NCBI RefSeq assembly: GCF_022770205.1
Contig: NZ_JALEIK010000015.1
Location: 1 to 61,744, forward strand
Reading direction: 5' to 3'
DNA length: 61,744 bases
Origin: Helicobacter sp.
Lineage (GTDB): Bacteria; Campylobacterota; Campylobacteria; Campylobacterales; Helicobacteraceae
The notes under the pieces: model-generated
Told to the model about the DNA's origin: nothing
Databases searched by the model: none
What the model saw: only the letters and a program-made list of their open reading frames with translations
Shown here: piece by piece, positions 47,793 through 56,024 of the stretch
Numbering within the stretch: position 1 is the stretch's first letter
How the letters are laid out: each line of letters begins with the position of its first letter
Position numbers and translations under genes: made by a program

Positions 47793-48037
47793 TAATTGTC
47801 CTTGAAAGAAGGCTCTGTGGTATTGACTTCAAAGAGTGGTGAAGGTGTTGGGATGTTGGAATCCAAAATGCAATTTGGAGTTATTTTGTTACAAAATGTT
47901 ACAAATTCATAGGAAAAATCCTGTGTGCTTTGTGAATTTTCACTAAAATTTTGCTTAAAATTTCCTAAAATCGCAACAATAATAACGCTTAAAACTGCCA
48001 TAAAAACTAAAAATTCTAAGAGTGCAAAGGCTTTCAT
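47792..48037 (-). CDS. Type II/IV pseudopilin-like small protein
   Basis: The 81-residue product starts MKAFALLEFLVFMAVLSVII, a class III signal with Glu5 and an alanine at the cleavage position, followed by a short acidic domain with two cysteines. It is shorter than most pseudopilins. It overlaps the GspJ-like start by one base and begins the leftward pseudopilin operon, back to back with the uptake-machinery operon at 48129. Confidence 0.65.
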   Translation of the reverse strand: MKAFALLEFLVFMAVLSVIIVAILGNFKQNFSENSQSTQDFSYEFVTFCNKITPNCILDSNIPTPSPLFEVNTTEPSFKDN

Positions 48038-48128
48038 AAAAAATTATATACACTTATGATTGAAAAGTAAAATTTATTTTAATTTGTGTTAAGTTTAAGT
48101 TTTAAAATCAAAATTTAGGAATCAAATT

Positions 48129-48638
48129 TTGAAATGCTTTAAAAGCGATTGCATAATATTCTACACGCTGTTTTTAGACGAAAAAGAAATGCAAAATCAA
48201 ATAAATAATGAGAATTTGTGCGACTTTTTAGAAGCAAAAATTTGCTTGGTGTTAAATTTGCCAAGAGAGCAGGAATATTTTTTGCGTTATAGCTTGTCTG
48301 ATAGTGGGAATGCTTACCATTGTGTGCTTTTGGACAAAGAAGTTTTAGCAAGCTATGTGAGCAATGCGACAGAGTATTTAAGCCATCCTTGCTTTTTGTG
48401 TGCGCAGTTTGTTAAAGAAGGTTATGCTTTGATAAAAGATTGGAATTTAAATTGGGTTTTTGTAGGATTTAAAGAGCAAAATATTGTGGATTTTTATACG
48501 CTAGAGAATTTGGATAAAGTGTGTGAAAAGTTGGAATTATTGGGTTTAGATATGTTTTGGTTGTGGGAAGTAGGGGAGATTGCTTCCCTTGAAAACGAAA
48601 AGCTAAAAAAGTTGGAATCTAAATTTCTTATGCCGTAG
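48129..48638 (+). CDS. Hypothetical protein, first gene of the DNA-uptake operon
   Basis: The 169-residue protein (TTG start with AGGA seven bases upstream, or ATG at 48189) is acidic with several cysteines and aromatics and no signal peptide or clear membrane span. By position, upstream of PilN- and PilO-like genes, it occupies the place of a PilM/GspL-like cytoplasmic part, but I see no actin-like ATPase motifs. Family unknown. Confidence 0.6.
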   Translation: MKCFKSDCIIFYTLFLDEKEMQNQINNENLCDFLEAKICLVLNLPREQEYFLRYSLSDSGNAYHCVLLDKEVLASYVSNATEYLSHPCFLCAQFVKEGYALIKDWNLNWVFVGFKEQNIVDFYTLENLDKVCEKLELLGLDMFWLWEVGEIASLENEKLKKLESKFLMP

Positions 48639-48642
48639 CATT

Positions 48643-49266
48643 GTGCAAAATTTAGAAAACATAGAGTTGTTAGAGTCCTGTAATTTTAATCCTTTAGAGA
48701 AATCCCCTGCGTTTCTAAAAACGCGCTTGGGAGTGGCTGTTAGTTGCTTTGTCTTTGGGATTATGCTAGGGCTTTTGATAGTGGGAGTTTTAGCCTTTTT
48801 AGAATTGCTAGAACAAAGAAAAAGTCAAGTTTTAAACGCACAAATTAATGCACTACAAAATGAACTTCAAATGCTAGGAAAAAGTCGCTCACAAGCGCAA
48901 GATACACTAATAAACTTGCAAGAAAAATTACAAAATTTACAAGCGGTGTATCAGGCAAATTTAGAATCGCTAAAGAGTTTTGGTAAGGCGGATTTTCAAG
49001 TGGCGCAATTTTTTAGGGTGCTTTATCCACATTTAGAAAATTTTGATGTCAAAATCGCATATTTTGGGCTAGAAAAAGAGAGTGTAACGCTACTTTTGAT
49101 AGGAAAAAACGCTCTAAAAATTTTAGAAGCAATAGAAAAGCAATCCTTAGGAAAAGTGCGAGTGATGCGGGAGTATGGCGCATTTTTGTGGAGTGAAATT
49201 CAATGGGAGATTCAAAGATTGGAGACTTACAAGTGGGAAATTAAAGGATGGGAGGTTGAGCGATGA
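48643..49266 (+). CDS. PilN/GspL-like bitopic membrane protein
   Basis: The 207-residue protein has a short cytoplasmic N-terminus, one membrane helix at about 29-53 (VSCFVFGIMLGLLIVGVLAF), then a coiled coil (about 56-110) and a periplasmic alpha/beta domain. This is the PilN layout of type IV pilus and type II secretion alignment complexes. GTG start at 48643, four bases after the previous stop. Confidence 0.65.
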   Translation: MQNLENIELLESCNFNPLEKSPAFLKTRLGVAVSCFVFGIMLGLLIVGVLAFLELLEQRKSQVLNAQINALQNELQMLGKSRSQAQDTLINLQEKLQNLQAVYQANLESLKSFGKADFQVAQFFRVLYPHLENFDVKIAYFGLEKESVTLLLIGKNALKILEAIEKQSLGKVRVMREYGAFLWSEIQWEIQRLETYKWEIKGWEVER

Positions 49267-49811
49267 AGGGCTTTAGCTTGCAAATGGAATCTTTTTTACA
49301 ACTGCGCTCAATGCGCGAGATGGTGTTACTTTTTGTGTTACTTTTTATGCTAGGATTTGCGCTTGTTGTTGTGGTGTTGTTTGATGGCAGTGCAATTGCA
49401 CAGAAAAAGGCGTTAAATGCGGAGTTAAATCAATCCTTGCTTGCCTTACAAAATGCGGTTGTGGCGCAGAAAAATTTAAATATGCAAGACGCAGAAACAA
49501 TCCATAAAGAAATTGCTTTAATGGAGAAAAAAATTGCAACACAAGAGGAGCGCAAAAGGCTATCATTAGAGAAATTTAGCGTGTATTTTTTAAAAGAATT
49601 AACAGATGTTAATAAATTCTATGGTGTGAAAATCGCACAAGAAAATGGGGCAATTTACCTAGAGGCAAGGGGGAAATATCCTTCTATGCTTAATTTTTTA
49701 GAATCTTTGCAAAATCAGCCTAAACTCTCACTTTTTGCAATGCAGCTTTATCCAAACCAAGCTTTAAGGGATTTAATGCTGTATGTAGCTTTGCAAATAC
49801 AAGGGGATTAA
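49263..49811 (+). CDS. PilO/GspM-like bitopic membrane protein
   Basis: The 182-residue protein has a membrane helix at about 20-42 and a coiled coil at about 48-100, followed by a small ferredoxin-like domain, the usual PilO architecture. It overlaps its neighbours by four and one bases, so the PilN-PilO-PilP-secretin block is translationally coupled. Confidence 0.65.
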   Translation: MKGFSLQMESFLQLRSMREMVLLFVLLFMLGFALVVVVLFDGSAIAQKKALNAELNQSLLALQNAVVAQKNLNMQDAETIHKEIALMEKKIATQEERKRLSLEKFSVYFLKELTDVNKFYGVKIAQENGAIYLEARGKYPSMLNFLESLQNQPKLSLFAMQLYPNQALRDLMLYVALQIQGD

Positions 49812-50116
49812 TGCGCTATTTTGTGATAATTTTGCTAGCTCAAATGCTCTCTAGCGACCCATTTTATTATGGGGATAGGGAGCTTAAAAAGGAGTTAAAG
49901 CTTTATGGAATTTTGCACACTAAGGCAAACATTAATGGGCAGTGGGTGGGGCTTAATGCAAGCTTTACGCACACAAATTCTGTGCTAGAAAATGTAAATT
50001 TCAAGCTTATAGAGTTGCAAAATTCTTGTGTGGTTGTAGAAAATATGGAATCTAAAATGCGACAAAAACTTTGCAAGGATAAGCCTAAATTCATCAAAGA
50101 AGGCAGGCAAAAGTGA
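49811..50116 (+). CDS. PilP/CtsR-like periplasmic protein
   Basis: The 101-residue protein has a hydrophobic start (MRYFVIILLAQMLSSD) and a domain with LKLYGILHTKANINGQW, like the secretin-contacting beta domain of PilP or GspC. In Campylobacter jejuni a similar small gene, ctsR, precedes the secretin ctsD. It overlaps the secretin gene by four bases. Confidence 0.6.
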   Translation: MRYFVIILLAQMLSSDPFYYGDRELKKELKLYGILHTKANINGQWVGLNASFTHTNSVLENVNFKLIELQNSCVVVENMESKMRQKLCKDKPKFIKEGRQK

Positions 50117-51587
50117 GGCGGTTTAAAGTGAAGTGGTTTTTGGTAATTTTTCTCTGTGTGTTTGGTGGGGAGCTTTGGGCGTGTAAAAATCGCGTGTTTA
50201 ATCTTAGCATACAAGAATATGTAGCGAGTGTGCAGGAGATTTTAAGTGAGTTTTCAAATGTTTGCCATTTTAGCGTGGTGTGGAATGAAGCAGAGGTGGA
50301 ATCGCATTTAGAGCAAAAGTTATCAATGGTTAATATTAAGGATAAGGATTTAAATTTTATCTTAGACTTACTTCTTGGTGCGGCAAATTTGCATTATGAT
50401 TTTAGCAGAGATGTCTTGCATTTAAATGCGCAAAAAACTAAGACTTTTAAAATCAACTATCTTAGCACAAATCGGCAAGGGATCAGCAACACCGCCGTGT
50501 CAATCAATAACGAAGAGCATCAAAATTCACAAGATGGGGTTAGTCAATCGGGGATTAGGATTAAAAGTGAAGATGGCTTTAACTTTTGGGAGCATATTCA
50601 CACAGAGATTTTAGCACTGCTTGGGATGAGTGAAAATAAGGGAAGCGTGATTATTAATAAGGGGGCTGGGCTAATTAGTGTAAAGGGCGATAAAAAGTCG
50701 CTTGCAAAGGTGGAATCCTACATTGAAGTTTTGCATAAAAGATTGCAAAAACAAGTGCTAATTGATGTGCAAATTCTAAGCGTGCGTCATAGTGATATTA
50801 AAACAATGGGAATAAACTGGGATTCTCTCTACAATCTCCAAAACCTTACGATTCCACCTTTTAGTGATGGTGCGACATTTGTCGGGAATGGGCAGGGTGG
50901 GAATGTGGTGGGCAATACAAGTGGTTTGAGTCTTGTTGGTGGAAGTGAAGGGAGGGTTGTGCAATATGGTTTAAATATCTTTTCAGCGGGGCTTAGTTTA
51001 AATCGTATCGTGGAGTTTTTAAAGGGTTATGGTGAGGTGCAATCTATCTCAAATCCTAAGGTGCTAATGCTAAATAATCAGCCTGCATTAATCAGTGTGG
51101 GTGATATTTTGCGCTACAAAAAGAGTAGCATTTACCAAAATACAAACGCCCAAACCACGCTTACAAATACAAACAACGAGTATCCTAGCATTTTTGCGGG
51201 CGTTTTGCTTGATATTACGCCTTTGGTGTTTGAGGATTCCATAATGCTTAAGGTGAATCCTTCTATTACAAAAACAAAGGATGCACAAACAAAAATCGCT
51301 GCAAATGCGTTTGATGCACCACCAAATCTTACCACAAATCAATTAAGTTCCATTGTGAAGGTTAAGAATAATCAAAAGGTGGTTTTAGGTGGGCTTATTG
51401 CGCAAAATATGACTAAAGAGAGTAATAAAATACCGCTTTTTGGAGATATTCCACTCATTAAGCCGCTGTTTTCTTACACGCACGACGCGCTTTTACAGAG
51501 GAGATGGTGTTTATCATCACGCCACGCATTATTGAAGAAGAGTTAAGCTTGGCAAAACTTGGATACACGCTAATAGGAGGGGAGTGA
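50113..51587 (+). pseudogene. ctsD: Secretin (CtsD/GspD/PilQ family), frameshifted near its C-terminus
   Basis: The reading frame is intact for about 460 residues: signal peptide, N-domains, then the secretin core with VLIDVQILSVRHSDIKTMG, LKGYGEVQSISNPKVLMLNNQPA and VVLGGLIAQNMTKESNKIPL. After THDALL it leaves frame. Adding one T to the T4 tract at 51491-51494 restores FTEEMVFIITPRIIEEELS and runs to TGA 51585-51587, which overlaps the next ATG. The lost part is the final outer-membrane strand motif, needed for insertion, so the product as written is probably inactive. Confidence 0.85.
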
Positions 51588-52195
51588 TGTTGCGCATTGC
51601 TATGTTTTGTGTGGGTTTAGGGGTGTTGGTTTTGATGTTGGAATCCAAAACGGCAAAACAAGCGCAAAATTTGCAAGAAAAGATTTGTTTTTATGTGCAG
51701 GCAAATGCGTTAAATGTAAGGCAAGCCCCAAACACACAAGCGCAAATCTTACAGACCTTGTCAAAGGGCGCTAAAGTGTGTGAATATTTTGGTGTAGAAA
51801 ATGGATTTTTGCGCCTTGCTAGTGGCTATGTTTCTACAAAGTATTTAAGCCTTCATCAAAGGGTGGAAAAGCCAAAGCTCGCAAATGCTTCTGTGTCTAA
51901 AAAAGAAGCTAAAATTTTGCTAACAAGCACGCAAAAAACGCCAAAAGAAGATGATTTGCAGCTTGCGCGCCTTGCAATTTTTAACCAAGATTATACAAAG
52001 GCTAAAACGCTTGCTTTAAAAATCAATCAGCAAAATCCTAAAAACATTGCAAGTTGGGAGATTTTTGCTAGGGCTTTGTATTTAGAGGGAAACAAAAATG
52101 AAGCAATGTTAGTGTTGCAAAAAATCCTAGCGCAACGCCCTGATACAGGGCTTTTAGAGCTGTTAGAGCAAATGCGCAGAGGAGAGAAAATTTGA
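51587..52195 (+). CDS. SH3b and TPR-like protein of the uptake operon
   Basis: The 202-residue protein has a membrane or signal helix at the N-terminus, a bacterial SH3 domain (about 32-85: ALNVRQAPNTQAQIL, GAKVCEYFGVENGFLRLASGYVSTKYL) and a C-terminal helical repeat domain (about 125-195). It may link the machine to peptidoglycan. AGGAGG at 51575-51580 and the TGATG overlap with the secretin fix ATG 51587. Confidence 0.65.
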   Translation: MLRIAMFCVGLGVLVLMLESKTAKQAQNLQEKICFYVQANALNVRQAPNTQAQILQTLSKGAKVCEYFGVENGFLRLASGYVSTKYLSLHQRVEKPKLANASVSKKEAKILLTSTQKTPKEDDLQLARLAIFNQDYTKAKTLALKINQQNPKNIASWEIFARALYLEGNKNEAMLVLQKILAQRPDTGLLELLEQMRRGEKI

Positions 52196-53631
52196 AGCAT
52201 TTAAATAGTGCGCAAATGCGTTACTTTGGAGCAATGGTTTTAGAGGAAAACCAAGAATACTTAAACGAAGAACGCTTCAATAGAGGATGCTTAAAACTAG
52301 CACTTCTAAAGCAAGAGAGTAATCCGCATAAAGACACTTTAAAAAGCCTTTTTAAGCCCTTAGAAGTGGAATTTACAGAAACTACGGAATCCAAATTTTT
52401 AGAGTATTTGCAAGAAGTAGAGCAAAAAGAAACGCTACAAAATTTACTAGAGAAAATCAAGCAAGAAATCAAATTAGATTCCAATGATAAAGGCTTAAAT
52501 GGTGGCAAATCTAGCGTGCAGGAGTTGGTGCATTTTATCTTACAAAGGGCTGTGCTAGAGAGAGCAAGCGATGTGCATTTTGAGCTAGATTTACAAAATA
52601 TGCGTGTTAGATTCCGTATTGATGGGGTTTTGGTGGAGCGATTTTGCTTGGAATCGTGGGTGTTTGCGCCACTTAGCACGAGCATAAAACTTCTAGCGCA
52701 TTTAAATTTAACAGAGTCCAAGCTTTCACAAGATGGGCGTTTTAGTCTAAACTTAACAGATGATAATAATTTACAAAGAACCTTTGATTTTCGCGTTTCA
52801 ACGCTTCCTTTGGTGCAAGGAGAATCTATCGTGCTTAGGATTTTAGACAAGCATAAAACGCTGATGCCGCTAGAATCTTTGGGCTTTGGGGAGCAAGAAT
52901 TAGAGATGATTAAGAATTTATCCGTGCTTCCTTTTGGGCTAATTTTAATCACAGGTCCAACAGGCAGTGGAAAAAGCACAACGATGTATGGAATCTTAAA
53001 TCTTTTAAAAGGGCGGAATCTAAAAATCATCACGCTTGAATACCCTGTGGAATACCGCTTGGAGCATATCAATCAAGTGGCGATGAGCAAGGAGGTGGAG
53101 TTTGCAAGTGTGTTGCGCAATGTGTTAAGGCAGGATCCTGATGTGATAAGTTTAGGCGAAGTGCGGGATAAAGAGAGTTTGCAGCTTGCCATTCAAGCGG
53201 CATTTACAGGGCATTTAGTCTTTGCGACATTGCACACAAATGACGCATTAGATTCCATTGTAAGATTGCTAGATATGGGTGTGGAAGCGCATTTTATCAC
53301 GCAAGCCTTAAGTGGAATTTTAGCGCAAAGATTGCTTAGGAAACTCTGTGATTGTAAGCAAAAAGAAGGGGAAGTTTGGCTGCCAAAAGGCTGTGTGAAA
53401 TGCAATTACACAGGCTATTTTGGGCGGATTGCAATTGTTGAGGTGGTGTGCGCTTCTAGGGATTTAGAGAATTTTATAAAAGGTAGAATCCAAAAAGCAA
53501 AAATGCTAGAAATTTTAGATTCCATTGCACCAAATTTCACGCTAGAACAAAAGGCTAGAGAGTTAGTAAAACTAGGAATTACCGATGAATGTGAAGTGTA
53601 TCGCGTGGTAAAAAATGCGCTTTTTAGTTAA
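52192..53631 (+). CDS. ctsE: GspE-family secretion/uptake ATPase (CtsE-like)
   Basis: The 479-residue hexameric ATPase drives pseudopilus assembly. Walker A GPTGSGKST is near 255-263, the Asp box near ITLEYPVEYRLE, Walker B DPDVISLGEVRD and the His box TGHLVFATLHTND follow. A cysteine-rich zinc motif with LCDC and GCVKCNYTG lies near 385-405. TTG start overlaps the previous stop with GGAGAG upstream. It resembles CtsE of Campylobacter, required for natural transformation. Confidence 0.9.
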   Translation: MKHLNSAQMRYFGAMVLEENQEYLNEERFNRGCLKLALLKQESNPHKDTLKSLFKPLEVEFTETTESKFLEYLQEVEQKETLQNLLEKIKQEIKLDSNDKGLNGGKSSVQELVHFILQRAVLERASDVHFELDLQNMRVRFRIDGVLVERFCLESWVFAPLSTSIKLLAHLNLTESKLSQDGRFSLNLTDDNNLQRTFDFRVSTLPLVQGESIVLRILDKHKTLMPLESLGFGEQELEMIKNLSVLPFGLILITGPTGSGKSTTMYGILNLLKGRNLKIITLEYPVEYRLEHINQVAMSKEVEFASVLRNVLRQDPDVISLGEVRDKESLQLAIQAAFTGHLVFATLHTNDALDSIVRLLDMGVEAHFITQALSGILAQRLLRKLCDCKQKEGEVWLPKGCVKCNYTGYFGRIAIVEVVCASRDLENFIKGRIQKAKMLEILDSIAPNFTLEQKARELVKLGITDECEVYRVVKNALFS

Positions 53632-54793
53632 ATACAAATTGCAAGGCAAAATTTACACAAAGGCGTTTAAGGCACGCTCACAAGCGGAGTTAGAACGGAA
53701 TCTAAAGGGCGTTAGGGTGCTAGAAATACTGCCAAAATCAAGCCTTTTAGAATTGCAAAGAAACATTAGCACAAAGGATTACTTAAGCGCATTTTATGAG
53801 TTTAAATTAGGCTTAAAAGCACGCTTGCCCTTGCAAATTTTGTTAGAAAATCTCCAAAATCACTGCAAAAATAAAATGCTAGGGCTACGCTTTAAAAAGG
53901 CACTTTTTGCGCTAAATTCTGGAAAAAATCTAGCGCAAAGCTTTAAGGAAGCGGGATTTTCAGATTTTATTTGTGCGATGCTTTTGGTTGGACAAAAAAC
54001 AAATTTGCTCTTAGAAGCTGTAGAGCTTGTGATTTTGCGTCTTAAAAACACGCAGAAAAATCAAAAAATCTTAACAAAGGTTATGTTTTATCCTAGCGTG
54101 GTTTTTTGTGTAATGGTGTGTGTATTTTTAGGGATTACGCTCTTTGTGTTGCCGCAATTTGAAGTGCTATTTGGTGGAGTGGATACAGAACTGCCTTTTG
54201 TGAGTCGGAGTTTGCTTTTTATGCGTGGGGTGGTGCTTGATTTTGGGCTTTTTAGCTTGGGTATTTTTGCCCTATTTTGTGCAATATTCCTTTGGGTTTA
54301 TAAAAATATGGAATCCTTAAGGTATCGCATTGATTTTCTGCTCTTAAAGATTCCGTTTTTAGGCAGCGTGCTAAAGGATTTTGAAAGGGTGCAGTTTCTT
54401 TTAAGCTTCTTTTGGCTGTATCGCTCTAAAGTCCCATTGCAAGAAGTTTTAGAGATTTCTATCAAGGCGTTACACAATGCGTATTTTAAACACAAAGCAA
54501 GCGGAATCTTTAGCAGAATTTCACAGGGCGTGGAGTTAAAAGATGCGCTTGGTGTGATGTTTGACGGCTTTGGTGTGCAACTTTTAAGTGGCACACATAA
54601 TGAAGCGGGATTTTTAGAAAGCCTTGAAGTGCTACTAGAGCTGTGTCAGGAGGAACGACAAACGCATTCAGAAGTGCTTTTAGGAGCGATTGAACCCTTA
54701 ATGATTTTAGTGCTTGGAGTGCTTGTGTTATGGCTTGCGCTTGGAATTTTTCTGCCCCTTTGGGAACTTCCCTTGCAAATGCAAGGAGTGTAG
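53615..54793 (+). CDS. ctsF: GspF-family inner-membrane platform protein (CtsF-like)
   Basis: The 392-residue polytopic protein has two homologous cytoplasmic helical domains and three membrane spans (about 150-175, 205-230, 365-388). The conserved YPSVVFCVMVCVFL, FVLPQFEVLF and final PLMILVLGVLVLWLALGIFLP blocks (residues about 360-380) match GspF/PilC. It overlaps ctsE by 17 bases and ends the operon. Confidence 0.88.
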   Translation: MRFLVKYKLQGKIYTKAFKARSQAELERNLKGVRVLEILPKSSLLELQRNISTKDYLSAFYEFKLGLKARLPLQILLENLQNHCKNKMLGLRFKKALFALNSGKNLAQSFKEAGFSDFICAMLLVGQKTNLLLEAVELVILRLKNTQKNQKILTKVMFYPSVVFCVMVCVFLGITLFVLPQFEVLFGGVDTELPFVSRSLLFMRGVVLDFGLFSLGIFALFCAIFLWVYKNMESLRYRIDFLLLKIPFLGSVLKDFERVQFLLSFFWLYRSKVPLQEVLEISIKALHNAYFKHKASGIFSRISQGVELKDALGVMFDGFGVQLLSGTHNEAGFLESLEVLLELCQEERQTHSEVLLGAIEPLMILVLGVLVLWLALGIFLPLWELPLQMQGV

Positions 54794-54920
54794 AATCTGT
54801 TACTAAAAGATACAAGATTGGGATTTATAAAATAAAATTATATAGTTTTATAAAAAATTAAGTATTGGTTTTTATAAAATCTAAAATAGTTGCACTACAA
54901 AATTTAATTTTAAGAAGTAT

Positions 54921-55040
54921 ATGATGAGGAAAATTTTTTTGGTGGGGATTTTAATTGGTAGCCTTGGTGTTGAGGCATGGGCAGAATCTAAGTTAGATTC
55001 TTATAGCTGTTTTTATGGTTTGGCAATAAAGGAGGAATGA
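54921..55040 (+). CDS. Small secreted peptide (39 residues)
   Basis: The frame MMRKIFLVGILIGSLGVEAW, with a predicted cut after AWA, leaves a mature peptide of about 17 residues (ESKLDSYSCFYGLAIKE with a final E). Its TGA overlaps the ATG of the EF-hand gene by four bases, so it is coupled to it. Upstream there is a TAAGAAG-type weak ribosome site. The family is unknown, and a role as leader peptide is possible. Confidence 0.5.
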   Translation: MMRKIFLVGILIGSLGVEAWAESKLDSYSCFYGLAIKEE

Positions 55041-56020
55041 TGTTTATTAATAACGCAAATGCTGATGTGTATAGCAAAGTGTATTTAGCGACAAAAAGTC
55101 GCGATGAAGCAATGCTTAAAGCTGAGGAAGAGCAGGATTTACAAAACAAAAATGTTGGGATTAAACAATCTGTAAAACTTCTAAACCAAGATGAGAAAAA
55201 CAACTATGGAATCGTGCAGTTTAGCCTTAATGAAGAGCGTATCAATTTAATGTTAACAAAGGATAATATTGCGCGCTTAAGAGAGAAGTTTAGTGCAGAT
55301 GATTTTTATCAAAGAAGTGATGGGGTGTTGCGTTTAAGCGGTAAAGCAGAATCGTATGTAGGCGGTTGGCTGAGTGAGCTTTTAGAGAATATGGGAGCAG
55401 ATAGGGCAGATATTAATGGGGATGGTAAATTTTCAGGCAAAGAGCGTGCGATGATTGCAAGTGGCTATTCCTATGATTTAAGTAGTGAGAAACAAGGAGT
55501 TGTTGGAAAAAGTGCAGGTGTTTATAATGTGCAGGGCTACCAAGCGGGTGAGGATTCTGTTCTCTCTAAAACCTTAGATGATTATGTCAATGAGTTTATT
55601 AGTGCAGATAAGACTTTAAAGGGCAAGGTGGGTTTAAAGGATTATGCAGAGCAAACACAAGGAAGTTTTAGCGATGCTATCAAAAAAGAATTGAGTGCAA
55701 AAGAAAATAAACTTGCCGATATGTTTGCAGAAGCGCAAATGAAGGTGCAGCCAAAAAAGAAAGGCAAAAGCACAGAGGAAGAGGAGGAGGAAGCACGTAA
55801 AAAGGCTGCGGAATTGCTTGCAAAAATTAAGCAAAATAGGGATATAGAATCGCTAACGCCAGAGGAAAAGGCTGTGCTAAAAGAATATTTTGCAGGAGAA
55901 GTGGAGCAGTTAGAAGTTAAGGATGCAGATTCTGTGAATAAGCATTTAGAGCAGAGTATTGAAGCGTTTATAGAGCAGATTGCCTCTCACTCTAGCTTAG
56001 TGTTTGAGGCAAAAGTCTAA
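55037..56020 (+). CDS. EF-hand-containing hypothetical protein
   Basis: The 327-residue protein has one good calcium loop, DINGDGKFSGKE near 130-141, set in a helical region. The C-terminal third is a lysine/glutamate-rich, coiled-coil-like segment (KKGKSTEEEEEEARKKAAEL). No signal peptide is visible. I do not recognise the family; Campylobacterota have similar EF-hand proteins of unknown function, some exported with the flagellum. AAGGAGG at 55028-55034 fits the start. Confidence 0.65.
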   Translation: MMFINNANADVYSKVYLATKSRDEAMLKAEEEQDLQNKNVGIKQSVKLLNQDEKNNYGIVQFSLNEERINLMLTKDNIARLREKFSADDFYQRSDGVLRLSGKAESYVGGWLSELLENMGADRADINGDGKFSGKERAMIASGYSYDLSSEKQGVVGKSAGVYNVQGYQAGEDSVLSKTLDDYVNEFISADKTLKGKVGLKDYAEQTQGSFSDAIKKELSAKENKLADMFAEAQMKVQPKKKGKSTEEEEEEARKKAAELLAKIKQNRDIESLTPEEKAVLKEYFAGEVEQLEVKDADSVNKHLEQSIEAFIEQIASHSSLVFEAKV

Positions 56021-56024
56021 TGCT

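Noticed and set aside
52221-53072. Long open frame on the minus strand (283 codons) opposite the GspE gene
   Set aside because: It is the antisense shadow of a clear ATPase gene; composition is serine- and cysteine-rich and has no ribosome site.
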